DNA of 17,692 nucleotides from NCBI GenBank assembly GCA_964369175.1, contig CAYJEM010000041.1, positions 1 through 17,692 of the forward strand. Direction: 5' to 3'. The notes beneath the pieces were generated by a model, which searched no databases, was not told the origin of the DNA, and saw nothing but the letters and a program-made list of their open reading frames with translations. This document shows, piece by piece, positions 15,131 through 17,692 of the stretch; positions within the stretch are counted from its first letter, which is position 1, and each line of letters opens with the position of its first letter. Made by a program: the position numbers and the translations under genes. Source of the stretch: Tannockella sp964369175 (GTDB lineage Bacteria > Bacillota_I > Bacilli_A > Erysipelotrichales > Coprobacillaceae).

Positions 15131-15499
15131 ATGTCAAAGTTTTTAAAATGTGATGAATGTAGTAATATGGTTGAATTTGTTAAGGATGTAGGTACTTCAT
15201 TAATATGCTGTAACAAGCATATGGACGTTCTAGAAACTACTGACATTAATGGGATTAAATCTATACAAAGTGATTTGATTGTTGTTACTGCAACGAATCA
15301 AGAGGTTGTAGTTGATGTAAAAGATGATAGTGACTATGGAGTATTATGGATTCAGTTGAATACAACTTTAGGATGCCAAAGGAAATATAAGTCAAAGTCT
15401 ACTTCTATGACAATACCTTTCTTGCTAGCAAGAGGAGAAAAAGTTATAACTATTCAAGTATATAGTCGACTTCATGGATTATTACAAGCAGTGAAATAA
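15131..15499 (+). CDS. Desulfoferrodoxin-like protein with lost superoxide-reductase site
   Basis: The 122-residue product has the two-domain layout of desulfoferrodoxin (2Fe superoxide reductase). The N-terminal desulforedoxin domain is intact in its rubredoxin-type FeCys4 site: Cys7, Cys10, Cys26, Cys27 with the family spacing. The C-terminal immunoglobulin-like domain keeps WIQL (73-76) and LHGLL (114-118), but the Fe(His)4Cys reduction centre is gone: the HPMxxxHYI motif reads VKDDSDYGV, the first histidine is absent, and the Cys of YCNLHG is Ser112, leaving only His115. Superoxide reduction is therefore unlikely; an electron-transfer, metal-binding or redox-sensing role is possible. I start at ATG 15131 because GAGGAAA is just upstream; a TTG 54 nt earlier would add a poorly conserved extension. 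It follows degV and ends in its own terminator. Confidence 0.75.
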   Translation: MSKFLKCDECSNMVEFVKDVGTSLICCNKHMDVLETTDINGIKSIQSDLIVVTATNQEVVVDVKDDSDYGVLWIQLNTTLGCQRKYKSKSTSMTIPFLLARGEKVITIQVYSRLHGLLQAVK

Positions 15500-15512
15500 A
15501 CATGAAACAAAT

Positions 15513-15541
15513 TTGAGACATATTGTGTCTCTTTTTATTTT
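15513..15541 (+). promoter_or_regulatory. Candidate promoter of comFA overlapping the upstream terminator
   Basis: TTGAGA (15513-15518), a 17-bp spacer and TATTTT (15536-15541). The -35 lies in the left arm of the terminator hairpin and the -10 in its T-tract. A transcript would start near 15548, about 16 nt before the comFA ATG. There is no other space for a promoter between the two genes. Confidence 0.35.
15515..15541 (+). terminator. Terminator of the desulfoferrodoxin-like gene
   Basis: GAGACA (15515-15520) pairs with TGTCTC (15526-15531) around TATTG, followed by TTTTTATTTT. It lies 15 nt past the stop codon and separates this gene from comFA. Confidence 0.75.
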
Positions 15542-15563
15542 ACAATGAAGTAGGGTGATAAAG

Positions 15564-16676
15564 ATGATATGTCCACGTTGTAAAAATCAAGATGAAAATT
15601 ATTTTTGGAAGACAGACATGGGGGTGTATTGTCGAAAATGTATTCATTTAGGTAAGGTCTACATTGATAAAAATCCAGATGTTCAAATTATAACGACAGA
15701 TGTAAGGGCGACTTATCATCTAGATTATACATTGACTAAAGAACAAAAGTTATTATCTACGAAATTGCTTGAAAATTTTAAAGCAGGTATTCCTTCCTAT
15801 GTAAAAGCGGTATGTGGTGCAGGTAAGACAGAAATTGTATACGAAGTTATTCAATATGCACTCTCTAAGGGAATGCGGGTATGTTTTACAACACCTCGAA
15901 AAGAACTTACAAAGGAACTATTTGCAAGGCTGAACGGACAGTTTCAAGGGGTGACGATTTCTCTTGTTTATGGTGGTCATAGTAAAAAAACATCAGGACA
16001 ATTTGTTATATGTACAACCCACCAATTACATCGATTTTATAATTGTTTTGATTTACTTATTTTAGATGAAATGGATGCTTTTCCATATGAAGGCGACGAA
16101 GTATTAAAAGAAACTTTACAAAGTAGTATTAAAGGAACATTTATCTGTATGTCTGCAACATCGAATGATGAACGTTCATTGTTGCTTACAAAAAGATATC
16201 ATGGTTTTCCATTGCCAGTTCCAGATGTGAAAATAATGCCTAAAAGTATATCAATACTTAGTAGTATTCAAAAGATACATAACTACACTAAAAAGAGCAT
16301 GCCAACTTGTATCTTTGTAGCTACTATTGATAATGCTAAAGCATTAAGCAGTATATACAAACTTGTAAAAATCAAACATGCAATTGTTTATGCCGGACTT
16401 GAAGATATCCAACAATCATTAACTAAGCTAAAGGAAGGTGAGGTTGATGTAATAATATGTACCACAATTTTAGAACGTGGGGTAACAATAGAAAACCTGC
16501 AAGTACTTATCCTAGACGGGCATAATGCCATATATACAAGAGAAACCCTAATACAAATAGCTGGTCGCGTTGGTAGAAAAAGTGACTATCCAACAGGCGA
16601 AGTTATTATTTACACAGTATATAAAACAAAGGCAATTAAAGAATGCATCGCGAGTATTCAAGAAGACAATGTTTAA
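15564..16676 (+). CDS. comFA: Competence helicase ComFA
   Basis: DEAD-box-like, single-strand-DNA-stimulated ATPase at the inner face of the membrane that helps drive transforming DNA through the ComEC channel. The product begins with a four-cysteine zinc module (Cys3, Cys6, Cys23, Cys26), then Walker A GAGKTE (85-90), Walker B LDEMD (167-171), motif III MSATS, the motif V region TTILERGVTIENLQ and motif VI QIAGRVGRKSDYP (331-343). With 370 residues it is shorter than B. subtilis ComFA (about 460), mainly before the first helicase domain, but the ATPase core is complete. I use ATG 15564: AGGGTG lies 6-7 nt upstream, and the GTG at 15555 is part of that site. The 3' end overlaps comFC by 34 nt. 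Confidence 0.93.
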   Translation: MICPRCKNQDENYFWKTDMGVYCRKCIHLGKVYIDKNPDVQIITTDVRATYHLDYTLTKEQKLLSTKLLENFKAGIPSYVKAVCGAGKTEIVYEVIQYALSKGMRVCFTTPRKELTKELFARLNGQFQGVTISLVYGGHSKKTSGQFVICTTHQLHRFYNCFDLLILDEMDAFPYEGDEVLKETLQSSIKGTFICMSATSNDERSLLLTKRYHGFPLPVPDVKIMPKSISILSSIQKIHNYTKKSMPTCIFVATIDNAKALSSIYKLVKIKHAIVYAGLEDIQQSLTKLKEGEVDVIICTTILERGVTIENLQVLILDGHNAIYTRETLIQIAGRVGRKSDYPTGEVIIYTVYKTKAIKECIASIQEDNV

Positions 16677-17275
16677 TATGCCACCAGGATTTGTACCTTA
16701 AAAGGGATTTCTTTCATCTTTGTCATAACCCGCCAATTTGTATGTATTGTTGTCGTCAGTTAATAGTGCGAAATTTTTATTTTATGATAAAAGGGTATCA
16801 AGGGATTGTAGTATATAGTTATAATGATTTTTTTGCAAAGTTATTATTTCAGTATAAAGGATTATATGATGAAGCATTGTATTCGATTTTTCTATTTATG
16901 TATATATCAAAGATAAAATCTAAGTATAAAGATTATATTGTTGTTGTCCTTCCTAGTAGTTATGATGATAATCACAAGCGTGGTTTTATTCCAAATGTAA
17001 AAATCTTTGAACATACAAACTTAGAACTATTCACGGGGTTATATAAAAAGAATAATTATAAACAAACAAATCAAAAAAATCGTGAGCGAGTGCGAGAGGT
17101 AATAAAACTAAAAGATGGGCACAAACTTACGCATAAAAAAGTATTATTGTTTGATGATGTAATAACTTCAGGAAATACATTGTATGCTGCTATAACTTTG
17201 ATTGAACAATATCGTCCAAGTAAGATTGAAATAATGGTGTTGAGTAGTAAACAAAATAAGACAAAATATTTCTAA
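16643..17275 (+). CDS. comFC: Competence protein ComFC, phosphoribosyltransferase-like
   Basis: ComFC/GntX-family protein needed for efficient transformation in competent Bacillota, where it is reported to interact with ComFA. The 210-residue product has an N-terminal cysteine cluster (Cys10, Cys13, Cys33, Cys36, with Cys27 and Cys37 nearby) fitting a zinc finger, and a type I phosphoribosyltransferase domain with the PRPP loop VLLFDDVITSGNT (167-179). FQYKGLYDEAL (69-79) and RGF (113-115) correspond to the family's KYRGD and RxFN motifs. The ATG at 16643 is the only in-frame start that keeps the first CxxC; it lies inside comFA (34-nt overlap) with only a weak AAGG site about 10 nt upstream, so translation probably depends on coupling to comFA. 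No hairpin with a U-tract follows. Confidence 0.92.
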   Translation: MHREYSRRQCLICHQDLYLKRDFFHLCHNPPICMYCCRQLIVRNFYFMIKGYQGIVVYSYNDFFAKLLFQYKGLYDEALYSIFLFMYISKIKSKYKDYIVVVLPSSYDDNHKRGFIPNVKIFEHTNLELFTGLYKKNNYKQTNQKNRERVREVIKLKDGHKLTHKKVLLFDDVITSGNTLYAAITLIEQYRPSKIEIMVLSSKQNKTKYF

Positions 17276-17311
17276 AACTAACAGAATATTCTATGAAATA
17301 TTAAATAATCC

Positions 17312-17339
17312 TTGATTAATCTGCTTAATTTGTTAGGAT
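17312..17339 (+). promoter_or_regulatory. Candidate distal promoter of the cold-shock gene
   Basis: TTGATT (17312-17317), a 16-bp spacer and TAGGAT (17334-17339) preceded by TGT. It would give a leader of about 75-80 nt, in the range that can act as an RNA thermosensor in csp genes. Confidence 0.3.
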
Positions 17340-17363
17340 ACGAAATTTGTCGGTTGAAAAAAG

Positions 17364-17392
17364 TTTATATTTTTCGATTGTAACTTTATACT
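17364..17392 (+). promoter_or_regulatory. Candidate proximal promoter of the cold-shock gene
   Basis: TTTATA (17364-17369), a 17-bp spacer and TATACT (17387-17392). It would give a leader of about 25 nt. It is an alternative to, or in tandem with, the distal candidate. Confidence 0.35.
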
Positions 17393-17423
17393 GTAATTAG
17401 CCATTGAATTAAGGGGTGATAAA

Positions 17424-17621
17424 ATGCAAGGAAAAGTAAAATGGTTTAACGCTGAAAAAGGATTTGGGTTTATTGATAGAGGACAAGGAACAGATATATT
17501 TGTACATTATAGCCAGATTCAATTGGATGGGTATAAAACTCTTCAAGAAGGAGAAGTTGTAGAATTTGAATTATTTCAAAGTGAGCGCGGAATGCAAGCA
17601 AAGCATGTAACTAAAGTATAA
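17424..17621 (+). CDS. Cold-shock domain protein (CspA family)
   Basis: Single-stranded nucleic-acid binding protein that acts as an RNA chaperone and antiterminator. The 65 residues form a single cold-shock domain of standard size, with KWFNAEKGFGFI (6-17, RNP1 at 12-17) and DIFVHY (24-29, RNP2). Aromatic residues Trp7, Phe14, Phe16, Phe26 and His28 of the binding face are all present. AGGGGTGA lies 6-7 nt before the ATG. The gene is monocistronic with its own terminator; the 148-nt gap after comFC holds two promoter candidates. Which paralog it is, and whether it is cold-induced or constitutive, cannot be told here. Confidence 0.96.
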   Translation: MQGKVKWFNAEKGFGFIDRGQGTDIFVHYSQIQLDGYKTLQEGEVVEFELFQSERGMQAKHVTKV

Positions 17622-17630
17622 AAGCGACAT

Positions 17631-17658
17631 AAAAGGACAGTAGATACTGTCTTTTTTT
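17631..17658 (+). terminator. Terminator of the cold-shock gene
   Basis: AAAAGGACAGT (17631-17641) pairs with ACTGTCTTTTT (17646-17656), one G-U, around AGAT, ending in seven T. Confidence 0.88.
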
Positions 17659-17692
17659 ATAATGTAAACCTTATTTTCATATAATTTATCAT

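Noticed and set aside
17266..17302. AATATTTC/GAAATATT inverted repeat after comFC as a terminator
   Set aside because: The 8-bp arms are almost pure A+T, the loop is long, and no U-tract follows.
17339..17346. TACGAAAT as a competence sigma-X (cin) box
   Set aside because: It differs from TACGAATA and lies before the cold-shock gene, not before comFA; no matching upstream element is seen.

Overview
The window looks like chromosomal DNA of a low-GC Bacillota, most plausibly an Erysipelotrichia-like or Mollicutes-adjacent lineage. This rests on the A+T-rich composition, strong AGGAGG-type ribosome binding sites, extended -10 promoters (TGTTATAATG occurs three times), U-tailed hairpin terminators, and gene content (HPr with a regulatory serine, ComFA/ComFC, DegV, the pth-mfd pair). 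The genus is inference. The standard code applies. None of the 16 genes ends in TGA (14 TAA, 2 TAG). I see no transposase, integrase, CRISPR array, tRNA or rRNA.

Layout. Positions 1-1373: lysC (aspartate kinase) on the minus strand with its own terminator. 1374-1601: divergent regulatory region with two tandem extended -10 elements in front of typA. 1602-3425: typA/bipA. 3426-3715: a gap holding a free-standing candidate non-coding RNA of about 180 nt with its own promoter and terminator. 3716-6222: a two-gene unit, a WG-repeat lipoprotein followed 8 nt later by a membrane-anchored, methyltransferase-like protein with an eroded SAM motif. 6225-6618: ptsH (HPr) behind a cre-like box, with its own terminator. 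6701-8962: a corrinoid adenosyltransferase-family gene and phosphoglucomutase pgcA; a perfect hairpin separates the pgcA Shine-Dalgarno from its start. 8970-13036: pth-mfd. 13040-14116, minus strand: a YigZ-family gene followed by a dUTPase-like gene that lacks the metal-binding acids. 14217-15541: degV and a desulfoferrodoxin-like gene whose superoxide-reductase site is lost. 15564-17275: comFA-comFC. 17424-17658: a cold-shock protein gene.

Most genes are housekeeping: amino-acid supply (LysC), translation stress and recycling (TypA, Pth), carbon control (HPr, PgcA), transcription-coupled repair (Mfd), DNA uptake (ComFA, ComFC) and RNA chaperoning (Csp). The unusual content is the ncRNA at about 3477-3658, the lipoprotein/pseudo-methyltransferase pair, and three intact reading frames that keep a known enzyme fold but have lost its catalytic residues (methyltransferase-like, dUTPase-like, superoxide-reductase-like). 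Family assignments come from motifs read by eye; no database search was run.
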